From NCBI GenBank assembly GCA_945910005.1, contig OX246748.1, forward strand, positions 13,674,929 to 13,738,928: a stretch of DNA of 64,000 nucleotides, in the 5' to 3' direction. Each line of letters begins with the position of its first letter. Positions within the stretch are counted from its first letter, which is position 1. Under the pieces are notes generated by a model. That model saw nothing but the letters and a program-made list of their open reading frames with translations. It ran no database searches and was not told where the DNA came from. Source of the stretch: Isoperla grammatica (lineage: Eukaryota; Arthropoda; Insecta; Plecoptera; Perlodidae). Shown piece by piece: positions 11,130 through 21,575 of this stretch. The position numbers were made by a program, and so were the translations under genes.

Positions 11130-11400
11130 GGAGGTGGAAATGGCACCGGTTAAATACAAGAAGATCGTAAAAAGAAATAAAGTCGGCGAGACCAAGCAAG
11201 AGCTTAGTACGTAATCGCCAATCGGAAACGATCGACGCCCACCTTTGAGCCATTGAATAGATTTTTCACATGAAACTCTTCTCTATTCAGTTTCAAGTGT
11301 ACTAAGACATATATTTTTATAATCAATTTTTTTTAAATTGCACAATATAGTTGTATATGTCAATGATATAGCACACAAACAGCAATTCAAACCGAATTTT
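11130..11400. repeat. Unknown dispersed repeat U1, copy 1
   Basis: About 270 bp matching 13,432-13,705 at what looks like 80-90% identity. Shared blocks are GGTGGAAATGGC, AAATACAAGAAGATCG, GAAACGATCGACGCCCACC and TTCACATGAAACTCTTCTC. No ends or target duplications could be fixed. Class unknown. Confidence 0.75.
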
Positions 11401-11592
11401 TTAATTTGAATTTATTGGGTTTAAGGGCGTTTCAACCAGTTAGGTCATTTTGCGCCACCAAGATGGTGTTTTGCAAGATAAATTATTAAGTAACTATGAA
11501 AGTAGTAGTTATGTTTTAATTGTATATGAATAAAATTTAAGTTATTTTATATTTAATATTGGTTGTATTGTATTTTTAAAAAATTGTTGGAA
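11401..11592 (-). mobile_element. LINE C 3' end, truncated
   Basis: On the plus strand it starts with the tail TTTGAATTTATTGGGTTTAA and GGGCGTTTCAACCAG, then GCGCCACCAAGATGGTG and an AT-rich part ending at TTGTTGGAAAAGC. On the minus strand the last piece is the C-terminal coding end seen better at 28,633-28,912, so this is a 5'-truncated LINE copy with its 3' UTR. Confidence 0.75.
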
Positions 11593-11597
11593 AAGCA

Positions 11598-11969
11598 AAG
11601 ATTGATATTTGGGCTTAACGTCTTAGAGATAGATATGTAGATATTTCTGCTTAACGTCTTATATTTTTGCAACTTAGCTAGACTAAACGATGAGTGGGTG
11701 ATAATGAAGATGAAACTGGGGGCTCTTTGGAGGAAAGGGGCAAGTAGGAGGGCGCGTGAGGAAAGGGGCAAGGGGAGGAAAGGATTGATTAAACTTTGGG
11801 CTTAACGTATCATATTTTTGCAACGAGGCTAATCGAGGCAATAATTTGATTATTTGGGCTTAACGTCTTATATTTTTGCAACTAGGCTAATCAAGACAAT
11901 GAGTGGGTGATATATGAAGATAAAATAGGGGGCTGTTTGGAGGAAAGGGGCCAATAGGAGAGCGGAGTG
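11598..11969 (-). mobile_element. Four truncated family A copies
   Basis: Tails begin near 11,601, 11,630, 11,785 and 11,846. Only the second and fourth reach the purine-rich middle. Same orientation throughout. Confidence 0.7.
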
Positions 11970-12240
11970 GATAGATAGATATTTGGGCTTAACGTCTTAT
12001 ATTTTTGCAACTAGGCTAATCAAGACGATAAGTGGGTGACAATGAAGATGAAAGGAATGGGGCAAGTAGGAGGGCGGGGTGGAAAAGGGAGGGGGGAGGT
12101 TGGACTGCATTTTGTCTGACTTCTCCTCCTCGACCAGTCCGGCTAGGGTGGCCCTACCAGAAGCATACGCTTCCGCCAGCATAGCTCCAGGAATCATTAA
12201 AGCACACAAACCTGCCCACCACGATAAGGTAGCAGTCCCG
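11970..12240 (-). mobile_element. Family A element, nearly complete
   Basis: Tail with a GATA-type repeat, a short middle, and the full hairpin domain ending at GCAGTCCCGG; the last hairpin arm is lost. Confidence 0.75.
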
Positions 12241-12254
12241 GAAGTGGGTGAATT

Positions 12255-12462
12255 ATGAAGATGATAGACTGATATTTGGGCTTAACATCTCATATTTTTG
12301 CAACTTGGCTAATCGAGACTATGAGTGGGTGAAATATGAGGATGAAATAGGGGGATGTTTGGGTGGAAAGGCGCAAGTGAGAGGGCGGGGGGAAAGGGGA
12401 AGTGGGAGGAAAATGGAGTTAGGAGGATGTGGACTGCATTTCGTCTGACTTCTCCTCCTCGA
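12255..12462 (-). mobile_element. Family A copy, 5'-truncated
   Basis: Tail to CTTCTCCTCCTCG; the hairpin domain is missing and replaced by the tail of the next copy. Confidence 0.7.
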
Positions 12463-12836
12463 TTGATTGATTGATTAATGGGGCTTAACGTCTCATATTT
12501 ATGCAACGATGGCTAATCTAGACGATGAGCGGGTGATAATGAAGATGAGAAAGATGATAATGAAGAATAAAGCCACATCCGAATCAGATCCATTGTACGT
12601 CGCTTTAGTCGTCATACGGGAGTCCAGCAAGGGAGGGCAGGGCCAAGTGGGAGGAGAAATATTCGATGTGACAGTGGGGGGAAAGGGGATTGGGGTGTGG
12701 ACTGCACTTCGTCTGACTTCTCCTCCTCGACCAATCCGGCTGGGTGGCCCTACCAGAAGCATAAGCTTCCGCCGGCATAGCTCCAGGAATCATCAAAGCG
12801 CACAAACCTGCCCACCACGATAAGGTAGCAGTACCA
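12463..12836 (-). mobile_element. Family A long variant with central D segment
   Basis: A longer version of about 374 bp. The tail reads AATGGGGCTTAACG with TTATGCAACGATGG. An extra segment follows, including GCCACATCCGAATCAGATCC and GTCGTCATACGGGAGTCCAG, and then the normal GTGGACTGCA and hairpin domain. Two other D-type copies lie at 18,930 and 26,417, and a diverged D segment with a family B tail lies at 46,866. The D segment may be the ancestral full-length middle. Confidence 0.75.
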
Positions 12837-12839
12837 GTC

Positions 12840-13320
12840 CGGATTATTTGGGCTTAACGTCTCATATTTTTGCAACGAGGCTAATCGAGACAATGAGTGG
12901 GTGATATATGAAGATGAAATAGGGGGCTGTTTGGAGGAAAGGGGCTAATAGGAGGGCGGGGTGGAAAGGGGAAGGGGAAGGAAAGGGGATTGGGGTGTGG
13001 ACTGCACTTCGTCTGACTGATTGATTTATATTTGGGCTTAACGTCTCATATTTTTGCAACGTGGCTTATCGAGACGATGAGTGGGTGAAGTATGAAGATA
13101 AAATGGGGGGGGGGTGTTTTGAGGAAATGGACAAGTAGGAGGGCGGTGAGGATTGAGGAAGGGGGAGGAAAGGGGAGTGGGGAGGTTGTGGACTGCATTT
13201 CGCCTGTCTGGCTAGGGTGGCCCTACCAGAAGCATATGCTTCCGCCGGCATAGCTCTCGGGATCAAGAAAGCATGCACGCAATCCTGCCTACCACGATAA
13301 GGTAGCAGTCCCTGGGCAGG
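12840..13320 (-). mobile_element. Two family A copies, second full length
   Basis: The first (12,840-13,018) stops at CTTCGTCTGACT. The second (13,019-13,320) runs to CCTGGGCAGG but has lost CTTCTCCTCC and carries an eight-G run. Confidence 0.75.
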
Positions 13321-13431
13321 CATAACCGAGGAGGTGTTCGGGTCTCGGGCTACCTGCGAGTAGAACACCGACGACATAATCGCAATACCTCGTTGATTGA
13401 TTGATTATTTGGGCTTAACGTCTCATATTAG

Positions 13432-13705
13432 GTGGAAATGGCGCCGTCTAAATACAAGAAGATCGAAAAACAAATAAAGGTGCCGAGATCACGCGAGGGC
13501 TTGATAATCAGAAACGATCGACGCCCACCTTTGACTCATTAATTAGATTTTTTGTAGTGATTGTTTCACATGAAACTCTTCTCTATTCAATATCAAGTGT
13601 ACTTCGACATATATTTTTTTAATCAATTTTTTTAAAAGTGCATAATATAGTTGTATATGTCAATAATATAGCAAACAAACAGCATTTCAAACCGAGTTCG
13701 TAATA
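13432..13705. repeat. Unknown dispersed repeat U1, copy 2
   Basis: Partner of 11,130-11,400 in the same orientation. It follows directly on a 40-bp family A tail that ends at CTCATATTA. A 16-bp block, TTTTTTGTAGTGATTG, is extra in this copy. Confidence 0.75.
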
Positions 13706-13821
13706 TGTTTAAAACGGAAACTAAAGATAGGTATGTATGTATATGTATAAGAAAATATTTTTTAAATTAAAAAAAATCAAATATCAATAATCATTATAAT
13801 ATTTTTTTATGATTTTTTTTG

Positions 13822-14425
13822 ATTGATTATTTGGGCTTAACGTCTCATATTTTTGCAACAAGGCTAATCGAGACAATGAGTGGGCGATGATTATTTGGGC
13901 TTAATGTCTCATATTTTTGCAACGAGGCTAATCGAGACAATGAGTGGGTGATATATAAAGATGAAATAGGGGGCTGTTTGGAGGAAAGGGGCCAATAGGA
14001 GGGTGGGGTGGAAAGGGGAAGGGGGAGGAAAGGGGATTGGGGTGTGGACTGCATTTCGTCTGGCTTCTCCTCGACCAGTCCGGCTAGGGTGACCCTACCA
14101 GAAGCATACGCTTCCGCCGCCATAGCTCTCGGGATCATTAAAGCACACAAACCTGCCCACCACGATAAGGTAGCAGTCCCTGGGGGCATATGAAGAAGAA
14201 ATAGGGGGCTGTTTGGAGGAAAGGTCAAATAGGAGGGCGAGGTGGACAGGGGAAGGGGGAGGAAAGAGGATTGGGGTGTGGACTGCACTTCGTCTGACTT
14301 CTCTTCCTCGACCAATCCGGCTAGGGTGGCCCTACCAGAAGCATACGCTTCCGCCGGCATAGCTCCAGGAATCATCAAAGCGCACAAACCTGCCCACCAC
14401 GATAAGGTCGCAGTCCCTGGGCAGG
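13822..14425 (-). mobile_element. Three family A copies
   Basis: A short tail copy (13,822-13,890), a nearly full copy (13,891-14,186), and a third (14,187-14,425) that begins in the middle at CATATGAAGAAG and ends with CCTGGGCAGG. The second has CCGCCGCC where other copies read CCGCCGGC, which breaks the GCCGGC stem. Confidence 0.75.
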
Positions 14426-15007
14426 TGACATAACGTGGCAACAACGTTGAAACCAAACAATGCAAGGCCACTTCTATGTTCAGCACATAGAGACAGATCC
14501 GCGAGTCTGCTTGGAGGTACGTAAGTCAACGCTGGAGCAATTTAAACGCAACGTTTTTCATTTGCGGTTCGTAACTGCTCGTCTGAGATGAAACCGACAT
14601 AAACCACAGTGGCGGGGGTTTAACGGCGGTCTTGGTTTTATGTGGCTGCGTTCTTCAGTGTGTGCGCGGACAAAGGGTCGTCACTAATGGTCTGCTCGGA
14701 GTTCCGGCCACGTCCACTTCTTTGTCCGAGTTAATATTTATTTATGTGTTGTTTAACGACGTACTCAAACCTTTAGGTCATCGGTCGCGGAATGAGATTG
14801 GATGAACGGGACAGACACAAAGAAGACACAGATTTTAGGGGTAAAGGAATTGTGAACATAATACTTTATTAAGTTAACTCGTTCGACGGGCAGAGTCACT
14901 CTAGGCCGGTGTGATTATTTGGTGTTAACAATTTACTTGACAGCTAATTCATATTATGGCGTCTCCGCGGGGTGATTGGAGGAAAGGAAAGAAGTCTTGT
15001 TTGTTTG
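14426..15007. other. Spacer with two decayed family B tails
   Basis: GTTGTTTAACGACGTACTC near 14,748 and ATTATTTGGTGTTAAC near 14,914 are worn family B 3' ends. The remainder is unique and no gene is seen. Confidence 0.5.
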
Positions 15008-15400
15008 ATTGATTGATATTTGGGCTTAACGTCTTATATTTTTGCAACTTGGCTAATCAAGACGATAAGTGGGTGATAATGAAGATTAATTGATTGAGTT
15101 TTGGGCTTAACGTCTTATATTTTTGCAACTTGGCTAATCAAGACGATGAGTGGGTGATAATGATAATGATATTTGGGCTTAACGTCTCATATTTTTGCAA
15201 CGAGGCTAATCGAGACAATTTGATTATGAAGATGAAATTGGGGGCTCTTGGGAGGAAAGGGGCAAGTAGGAGGGCGCGTGAGGAAAGGAGAAAGGGGAGG
15301 AAAGAGGATTGTGGTGAAGGAAAGTGGCAAGTAGGAGGGCGGGGAGGAAAAGTGAAAAACGGAACAAGTAGTACGGGTATAATATATTTAAAAGGTTTAG
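15008..15400 (-). mobile_element. Family A fragments, mixed subfamilies
   Basis: Tails start near 15,008, 15,090 and 15,168. The first two are subfamily II and the third subfamily I. The third reaches a doubled purine-rich block. Confidence 0.7.
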
Positions 15401-15857
15401 TGAGTGGATAGGTGAAACTGATTGATTGATTGAATGATAATTGTTGGAGGACCTGATTTAGCGACCGTACGATTAGAAGAGTCACTCTTGGCCGACATTT
15501 CGCTGTTGCTCTGCTTGCATGGGACGTGGGTCGAACTAGTAAATTGCTCTCACCTTGAATATTTCATAGTAAAATTAAATTTAACAGTAATAAGATGTAA
15601 GAGCAAAGCACTTCCGGTTTACCATCCCACGTGAGTGTAAGAGGTCTATTTATAGTCCACCTTGGGCCCGTGATCGATATTGTCGTGGACCACGTTGAGA
15701 GGGCGGTGCAGGCCTTGCTCTTCACCGCCACCGAGATGTTCTTTGATCGTGTCGCCATCGCTCTCCTACTCGTCCGTGGCTAAACAAGACAAACCATCTC
15801 AACGCGAGAAACACCTCCTTAAACAAAACGAAATTCTACAGCTTCTGTCAGTTACAG
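15401..15857. other. Unique spacer, no gene seen
   Basis: Short open frames on both strands (60-66 codons) have no recognisable motif. A short GATT run occurs near 15,418. Confidence 0.4.
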
Positions 15858-16174
15858 ATGATTGATTGATTGATTATTTGGGCTTAACGTCTCATATTTT
15901 TGCAGCGAGGCTAATCGAGACAATGAGTGGGTGATATATGAAGATGAAATAGGGGGCTGTTTGGAGGAAAGGTGCCAATAGGAGGGCGGGGTGGAAAGGG
16001 GAAGGGGGAGGAAAGGGGATTGGGGTGTGGACTGCATTTCGTCTGACTTCTCCTCCTCGACCAGTCCGGCTAGGGTGGCCCTACCAGAAGCATACGCTTC
16101 CGCCGGCATAGCTCTCGGGATCAACAAAGCACGCAAACCTGCCCACCACGATAAGGTAGCAGTACCTGGGCAGG
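15858..16174 (-). mobile_element. Family A element, full length reference copy
   Basis: About 317 bp, uninterrupted, from the GATT tail to CCTGGGCAGG. One of the cleanest copies for reading the 5' fold: an 8-bp pair CCTGCCCA/TGGGCAGG, ACC/GGT inside it, then CCGGC/GCCGG enclosing two small hairpins. Confidence 0.85.
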
Positions 16175-16195
16175 ATAGTATATAGAGTTCAAGAG

Positions 16196-16235
16196 TCAAG
16201 TGTTATAAGGGTCCGCGATTCGAATCCCACAATTT
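16196..16235 (+). mobile_element. tRNA-like B-box fragment of a SINE
   Basis: GTCCGCGATTCGAATCCCAC contains GATTCGAATCC, close to the tRNA B-box GGTTCGANTCC. No matching A-box or cloverleaf is present, so it is a fragment of a tRNA-derived element and not a tRNA gene. Confidence 0.5.
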
Positions 16236-16390
16236 TTTAAGTTTCTTTCTTTACTCAAGTACCCACGACAGTTTTACATGATTTATGTACTTTTTGTACT
16301 TTAATTTTTTTTTCTTTTTTCAAAATCCCACAATTTTCAAGTTTCTTTCTTTGCGTAAGTACCCACGACAGTTTTACATGAAATATACAT
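16226..16390. repeat. Two-unit direct repeat, about 101 bp
   Basis: CCCACAATTTT...AAGTTTCTTTCTTT and GTACCCACGACAGTTTTACAT occur at 16,226 and again at 16,327, immediately before the 75-bp satellite. Confidence 0.85.
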
Positions 16391-16405
16391 AAGGGTACTG
16401 CACAG

Positions 16406-17390
16406 GCAGAGTGTTACAACGGGCCCGGGCCCACTGCGCCTCGTCTGTGGGGACAGTTGGACACAGATACAGACTGACAGGCAGAGTGTTACAACGGGCC
16501 CGGGCCCACTGCGCCTCGTCTGTGCGGACAGTTGGACACAGATACAGACTGACAGGCAGAGTGTTACAACGGGCCCGGGCCCACTGCGCCTCGTCTGTGC
16601 GGACAGTTGGACACAGATACAGACTGACAGGCAGAGTGTTACAACGGGCCCGGGCCCACTGCGCCTCGTCTGTGCGGACAGTTGGACACAGATACAGACT
16701 GACAGGCAGAGTGTTACAACGGGCCCGGGCCCACTGCGCCTCGTCTGTGCGGATAGTTGGACACAGATACAGACTGACAGGCAGAGTGTTACAACGGGCC
16801 CGGGCCCACTGCGCCTCGTCTGTGCGGACAGTTGGACACAGATACAGACTGACAGGCAGAGTGTTACAACGGGCCCGGGCCCACTGCGCCTCGTCTGTGC
16901 GGACAGTTGGACACAGATACAGACTGACAGGCAGAGTGTTACAACGGGCCCGGGCCCACTGCGCCTCGTCTGTGCGGACAGTTGGACACAGATACAGACT
17001 GACAGGCAGAGTGTTACAACGGGCCCGGGCCCACTGCGCCTCGTCTGTGGGGACAGTTGGACACAGATACAGACTGACAGGCAGAGTGTTACAATGGGCC
17101 CGGGCCCACTGCGCCTCGTCTGTGCGGACAGTTGGACACAGATACAGACTGACAGGCAGAGTGTTACAACGGGCCCGGGCCCACTGCGCCTCGTCTGTGG
17201 GGACAGTTGGACACAGATACAGACTGACAGGCAGAGTGTTACAACGGGCCCGGGCCCACTGCGCCTCGTCTGTGGGGACAGTTGGACACAGATACAGACT
17301 GACAGGCAGAGTGTTACAACGGGCCCGGACCCACTGGGCCTCGTCTGTGGGGACAGTTGGACACAGATACAGACTGACAGGCAGAGTGTT
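16406..17390. repeat. 75-bp satellite, 13 units plus 10 bases
   Basis: The unit is GCAGAGTGTTACAACGGGCC, CGGGCCCACTGCGCCTCGTC, TGTGCGGACAGTTGGACACA, GATACAGACTGACAG. Units differ at very few sites (GTGGGGACA versus GTGCGGACA, one CAACGGG to CAATGGG, one GCGGATAG). Each unit has the 12-bp palindrome GGGCCCGGGCCC, broken to GGGCCCGGACCC in the last. Length divisible by three keeps long frames open on both strands (344 and 352 codons), which I do not call as genes. Low divergence indicates recent expansion or homogenisation. Confidence 0.95.
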
Positions 17391-18011
17391 TGCAAGATAT
17401 GAGGCGCGGTGTTTGGTTTTCCTAAGGCTTTGTTACTGGTTGTAAATTTTTAAGAAATTTGAATCATGGAGAGTTATAAGTACACACCTGCATCTTATAA
17501 TTGATTTTATGTTTTTATGTTGTTTTTGCATGATAATACTGCTAATAATTGATGTGCAAGTGGTTGTGTACATGATTATCAACTACATTTATTCTTCAGT
17601 TGAGAGTAGATGCTAATTAGCAATTATTTTACTTGACCATAGGCCTATGCCTGAAACATGAATTCTGAATAGCTAGGTGGACTAGGCCAAGCTAGATTTT
17701 GTTATTGTTGTGAACTTTTTAGCCTAGATTTATGTTGTAGGTAGTAAGTATTACGACAATATTTAGCAGAATCAAATCAAGAGACAATTGTAATGTCAGT
17801 CATACGAGGTAGCACCTCCCTTGCCCCGAGCTGCCGGCCGGAGATAAGAGCTCAACGTTTGATGGACGGGACGGAAATTGAGTAAAAAGCTAATTTTGTA
17901 AAGTACTAAAGTGGTCACGCGTTGAGGTTTTATTCGCGCGGTCGGCTGTTGCGATCTCGCGGTGGACGAGATTCTCTGGCGTTCTCGCGGTGGACGAGAC
18001 TATTATCTCCA
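17391..18011. other. Unique AT-rich spacer, no gene seen
   Basis: No recognised repeat apart from a short doubled GCGGTGGACGAGA near 17,960-18,000. Confidence 0.5.
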
Positions 18012-18492
18012 TGGATTGATTGATTGGTTGATTGATATTTGGGCTTAACGTCTCATATTTCTGCAACGAGGCTAATCGAGACAATGAGTGGGTGATATAT
18101 GAAGATGAAATAGGGGGCTGTTTGGAAGAAAGAGGCAAATAGGAGGGCGGGGTGGATTGATTGATTGATTGATTGATTGATTTTTGGATTTTGGGCGCTT
18201 TTAACGGCGAGGGTCATTCGCGCCTCCAAGATGTATGTAATAAGTAAATTATGGTTAAAAAGGTATAGTTTGAAATGTAAATGTAATATAACGAAAACGA
18301 AAATCGATGCCATCAGATAGTTATTTGGGCTTAACGTCTCATATTTTTGCAACGAGGCTTATCGAGACAATGAGTGGGTGATATATGAAGATAAAATTTT
18401 GGGGCTGTTTGGAGGAAAGGGGCAAATTTAGGAAGGCGGGGTGGGAAGGGGGAGGAAAGGGGATTGGGGTGTGGACTGCACTTCGTCTGAAT
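18012..18492 (-). mobile_element. Two truncated family A copies with a GATT run
   Basis: Copies at 18,012-18,154 and 18,315-18,492, separated by a (GATT)n run (18,153-18,180) and a worn LINE C-like piece (GGGCGCTTTTAACGG, GCGCCTCCAAGATG). Confidence 0.65.
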
Positions 18493-18499
18493 ATTTGTG

Positions 18500-18930
18500 C
18501 TAATGATGATGATGATGATGATGATGATTATATTTGGGCTAAACGTCTTGTATTTTTGCAACTTGGCTAATCAAGACGATGGGGGTGATAATGAAGATGT
18601 AATTGGGGGCTTTTTGGAGGAAAGGGGCAAGTAGGAGTGTGCGTAAGGAAAGAGGAAAGGAGAGTAAAGGGGAACGTCTCATATTTTTGCAACGTGGCTA
18701 ATCGAGACAATGAGTGGGTGACTTATGAAGATAATGAGGGGTGTTAATAGGAAAGGGTCAGTGGGAGGGCGGGGAGGAAAGGGGAACAGGGAGGAAAGGG
18801 GAACAGGGAGGAAAAGTGAGTGGGGAGGATGTGGACTGCATTTCATCTGACTTCTCCTCCCTGACCTGTCCGGCTAGGGTGGCCCTACCAGAAGCATACG
18901 CTTCCGCCGGCATAGCTCTCGGGATCATAA
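18500..18930 (-). mobile_element. Two family A copies, second nearly complete
   Basis: A (GAT)n stretch (18,502-18,527) is followed by a subfamily II copy and then a copy beginning directly at AACGTCTCATATTTTTGC (18,672). This last has a doubled GGAACAGGGAGGAAA and a hairpin domain ending at CTCGGGATCAT. Confidence 0.65.
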
Positions 18931-19054
18931 TGATTGATTAATGGGGCTTAACGTCTCATATTTATGCAACTATGGCTAATCGAGACGATGAGCGGGTGAT
19001 AGTGAAGATGAGAAAGATGATAATGAAGAATAAAGCCACATCCGAATCAGATCC
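18931..19054 (-). mobile_element. Family A D-variant, truncated
   Basis: Tail AATGGGGCTTAACG and the D segment up to CCGAATCAGATCC, where the (TTG)n microsatellite begins. Confidence 0.7.
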
Positions 19055-19055
19055 G

Positions 19056-19137
<82 letters not shown>

Positions 19138-19157
19138 GTTTGTTGTTGTTGTTGTGT

Positions 19158-19210
<53 letters not shown>

Positions 19211-19211
19211 G
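19055..19211. repeat. (TTG)n microsatellite, about 157 bp
   Basis: Perfect TTG repeat with two TGTTTG interruptions near 19,138 and 19,157. Leucine, threonine and glutamine frames through it are artefacts. Confidence 0.95.
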
Positions 19212-19439
19212 ATGATGTAGTTGATGTAGTTCTTGTTTTATTCTCGCATGCGATAATTTGCCCCGTATAAACACGTAATTGAAGTTTAATCAGTGTTGGT
19301 GAATTTATGGCTACAATTACTTCAGCAACACGAGAGTAATTTCCTCCGGCGCTGAGCAATTACCTTATTACAATAAAAGCGCGTTGGGATCTTGGCAGTG
19401 AATTAAACGACTGGCATCAAACCTGCGCCGGTGGTTCGG

Positions 19440-19612
19440 TCGATTGATTGATTGATTGATTGATATTTGGGCTTAACGTCTCATATTTTTGCAACTTGGC
19501 TAATCGAGACGATGAGAGGTGAAATATGAAAATGATATATGAAGATGAAATAAGGGGCTCTTTGGAGGAAAGGTGCAAGTAGGAGGGCGCGTGAGGAAAA
19601 GGGAAAGAGAAT
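19440..19612 (-). mobile_element. Family A copy, 5'-truncated
   Basis: GATT tail, then an internal duplication of GAAATATGAAAATG / ATATATGAAGATG, ending in the purine-rich middle. Confidence 0.7.
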
Positions 19613-19830
19613 TTTAATTTTTTGAATTTATTGGGTTTAAGGGCGCTTCAACCAGTTAGGCCATTTTGCGCCACCAAGATGGTGTTTTGCAAGCTAAGTA
19701 ATTAAGTAACTAGGAAAGTAGTAATTATGTTTTAATTTTATATGAATTTGATTTATAATATTTTATATTTAGAAGTGGTTGTAATGTATTTTTAAAATTG
19801 TTGGAAAAACTGTGTGCGGACAAGATAGAT
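19613..19830 (-). mobile_element. LINE C 3' end, truncated
   Basis: TTTGAATTTATTGGGTTTAA, GGCGCTTCAACCAG, GCGCCACCAAGATGGTG, an AT-rich 3' UTR, and the complement of the coding end (TTGTTGGAAAAACTGTG). Closely matches 11,401 and 28,460. Confidence 0.8.
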
Positions 19831-20237
19831 TGATATTTGGGCTTAATGATTGATATTTGGGCTTAACGTCTCATATTTTTGCAACGAGGCTAATCGAGAC
19901 AATGAGTTGGTGATAATGAAGATGAATTTGGGGGCTCTTTGGAGGAAAAGGGGCAAGTAGGAGGGCGCGTGAGGAAAGAAGATTTGATTATTTGGGCTTG
20001 ATTGATATTTGGGCTTAACGTCTCATATTTTTGCAACGAGGCTAATCGAGACAATGAGTGGGTGATATATGAAGATAACGTCTCATATTTTTGCAACGAG
20101 GCTAATCGAGACAATGAGTGGGTGATATATGAAGATGAAATAGGGGGCTGTTTGGAGGAAAGGGGCCAATAGGAGGGCGGGGGTGGAAAGAAGAAGGTGG
20201 AGGAAAGGGGATTGGGGTGTGGACTGCACTTCGTCTG
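19831..20237 (-). mobile_element. Four nested family A copies
   Basis: Starts near 19,831, 19,846, 19,997 and 20,078. The last two are tandem copies of ACGTCTCATATTTTTGCAAC through ATATATGAAGATG. The final one ends at CTTCGTCTGAAA. Confidence 0.7.
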
Positions 20238-20741
20238 AAATGTCTCATATTTTTGCAACGAGGCTAATCGAGACAATGAGTGGGTGAAATATGAGATGAA
20301 ATATGGGGCTATTTGGAGGAAAGGGGCAAGTAGGAGGGAGCGTGAGGAAAGGGGAAAGGGGAGGAAAGGGGATTGGGGTGTGGACTGCATTTCGTCTGAC
20401 TCCTCCTTCTCGACCAGTCCGGCTAGGGTGGCCCTACCAGAAGCATACGCTTCCACCGGCATAGCTCCAGGAATCATCAAAGCGCACAAACCTGCCCACC
20501 ACGATAAGGTAGCAGTCCCTGGGCAGGGGGCTGTTTGGAGGAAAGGGGCAAGTAGGAGGGCGCGTGAGGAAAGGGGAAAGGGGAGGAAAGGGGATTGGGG
20601 TGTGGACTGCACTTCGTCTGACTTCTCCTCCTCGACCTGTCCGGCTAGGGTGGCCCTACCAGAAGCATATGCTTCCGCCGGCATAGCTCCAGGAATCATT
20701 AAAGCACACAAACCTGCTTACCACGATAAGATACCCAGTTC
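20238..20741 (-). mobile_element. Family A full copy plus duplicated 5' half
   Basis: A full copy (20,238-20,527) ends in CCTGGGCAGG. Then GGGGCTGTTTGGAGG through the hairpin domain is repeated without a tail (20,528-20,741), as at 6,800. Both read CTCCAGGAATCAT, a linked variant. Confidence 0.75.
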
Positions 20742-20840
20742 CTGGGTGGTGTATTTTTTTTTAAATTAATTTATTGGGTTTAAGGGCGCTTCAACCAGTT
20801 AAGTCATTTTGTGCCACCAAGATGGTGCTGGGTGGTGTAT
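20742..20840 (-). mobile_element. LINE C 3' fragment with 13-bp target site duplication
   Basis: CTGGGTGGTGTAT occurs at 20,742-20,754 and again at 20,828-20,840. Between them are a T-run and the LINE C 3' end (ATTTATTGGGTTTAAGGGCG to CACCAAGATGGTG). This is direct evidence for target-primed retroposition of a severely 5'-truncated copy. Confidence 0.9.
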
Positions 20841-21426
20841 ACCTATAGACTTGCATTAATGGCAAAACTCATGACGGCAACTGTACCACGCAGGCAGTGA
20901 TGTATACCCATAGACGTGTATCAGTGGCAAGACTCTTGACGGCAACTGTACCACGCAGGCAGTGATGTATACCCATAGACTTGTATCAGTGGCAAGACTC
21001 ATGACGGCAACTGTACCACGCAAGCAGTGATGTATACCCCCATAGACTTGTAGTATCAGTGGCAAGACTCTTGACGGCAACTGTACCACGCAGGCAGTGA
21101 TGTATACCCATACACGTGTATCAGTGGCAAGACTCATGACGGCAACTGCACCACGCAGGCAGTGATGTATACCCATAGACTTGTATCAGTGGCAAGACTC
21201 ATGACGGCAACTGTACCACGCAAGTAGTGATGTATACCCCCATAGACTTGTAGTATCAGTGGCAAGACTCTTGACGGCAACTGTACCACGCAGGCAGTGA
21301 TGTATACCCATATACTTGTATATGTGGCAAGACTCATGACGGCAACTGTACCACGCAGGCAGTGCTGTATACCCATATACTTGTATATGTGGCAAGCTCA
21401 TGACGGCAACCGTACCACGCAAGCAA
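20830..21426. repeat. 65-70-bp satellite, about 9 units
   Basis: The unit contains GTGATGTATACCCATAGAC, TTGTATCAGTGGCAAGACTC and ATGACGGCAACTGTACCACGC. Some units have an extra CC and TAG (about 70 bp). The order of variants suggests a two-unit higher-order repeat in part of the array. Confidence 0.9.
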
Positions 21427-21575
21427 GCGTGTTAATCGGTCAATTAACGCGGGTTAATTGAGCGAATGTTTCAGACTGTCTGCCTTGCCTGACCGGTGAT
21501 TGGGGCTGATGTTTTCACGGCTCGGATGTAGAGGGAATACACAAACACTTCCAATACCAAGCATAGAGAGTTTAA

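Noticed and set aside
16337..17445. Open frames of 344 and 352 codons on opposite strands
   Set aside because: They come from the 75-bp unit being divisible by three. The frames end within a few bases of the array edges.
18972..19359. Poly-Leu, poly-Thr and poly-Gln open frames
   Set aside because: Translation of the (TTG)n microsatellite.
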